Of a DNA stretch of 12,812 nt, positions 12,745 to 12,812 are shown one piece after another. Origin of the DNA: Nitrospinae bacterium RIFCSPLOWO2_12_FULL_45_22 (GTDB taxonomy: Bacteria; 2-12-FULL-45-22). The notes under the pieces were generated by a model. The model saw nothing but the letters and a program-made list of their open reading frames with translations. It was not told where the DNA came from and ran no database searches. The stretch spans positions 1-12,812 of the forward strand of contig MHDQ01000054.1 in assembly GCA_001803565.1 (NCBI GenBank), in the 5' to 3' direction. Positions within the stretch are counted from its first letter, which is position 1; every line of letters starts with the position of its first letter. Made by a program: the position numbers and the translations under genes.

Positions 12745-12812
12745 TTGTTAAAAAGAAATAAAGAATTTACGGCTATTCTCTCTACCATAACTTATATCCT
12801 TAGCATGGTACT
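12745..12812 (+). CDS. Possible start of a new gene (partial)
   Basis: From a TTG at 12745 the frame stays open to the right edge and reads LKRNKEFTAILSTITYIL and onward. This basic start followed by a hydrophobic stretch would suit a membrane protein such as a transporter subunit. A GGGA (12736-12739) precedes it. An ATG in another frame at 12719 stops after ten codons. The fragment is about 22 codons, so chance is a serious alternative. Confidence 0.2.
   Translation, partial: MLKRNKEFTAILSTITYILSMV

Overview
The window looks like a stretch of a chromosome from an uncultivated, probably Gram-negative-type bacterium. Composition is slightly A+T-leaning, and nearly all genes lie on the + strand with short gaps or overlaps. 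Several families of small degenerate repeats are scattered between and even inside genes. These include cacagag-type repeats, 'GTCATTGCGAG/GTCATTTCGAG' hairpin elements, and a long perfect inverted repeat beginning GGGGTCAGGTCTTGACATTT. This repeat load is familiar from environmental Deltaproteobacteria, Nitrospirota, Omnitrophota and related candidate phyla. I cannot place the organism more precisely from the sequence alone.

Region 1 (1-1000): no clear gene at the left edge, then a compact type II toxin-antitoxin operon. It has a promoter, a 14-bp palindromic operator candidate, a Phd/YefM-like antitoxin and a PIN-domain toxin joined by an ATGA overlap. Region 2 (1081-3718): a family 4 glycosyltransferase overlapping a secreted or membrane-anchored PHP-domain protein, whose first metal-binding HxH is replaced by DxR. 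Region 3 (3719-4122): a 404-bp non-coding stretch with repeats and a nested hairpin. Region 4 (4123-8004): a sugar and surface-polysaccharide cassette of WbqC-like protein, PIG-L/LmbE deacetylase, DegT/StrS aminotransferase, and a WecA/MraY-type polyprenyl-phosphate sugar-1-phosphate transferase. Together these could make, transfer and lipid-link an amino sugar.

Region 5 (8095-12685) is the most interesting part, an apparent ribosomally made, post-translationally modified peptide (RiPP) locus. It encodes a PqqD-type leader-binding protein, a radical SAM/SPASM maturase, a 57-residue Cys-containing peptide at 9496-9669 that is easy to miss because it is so short, an HPr-kinase-like P-loop protein, a soluble S24/S26-type peptidase and a nucleotidyltransferase-family protein. 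The peptide gene begins 2 nt after the maturase stop, and its ribosome binding site lies inside the maturase's last codons. I infer that the peptide is the substrate, PqqD presents its leader, the SPASM enzyme installs a crosslink on the Cys-rich C-terminal half, and the kinase, peptidase and nucleotidyltransferase carry out further modification or leader removal.

Small repeats have reshaped some coding sequences. The aminotransferase carries an in-frame internal cacagag-like insertion and ends inside a 115-bp hairpin element. The nucleotidyltransferase ends inside a related element. Two copies of that element family, in opposite orientation, bracket the kinase-peptidase-nucleotidyltransferase block. 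A possible new reading frame starts near the right edge but is too short to identify.
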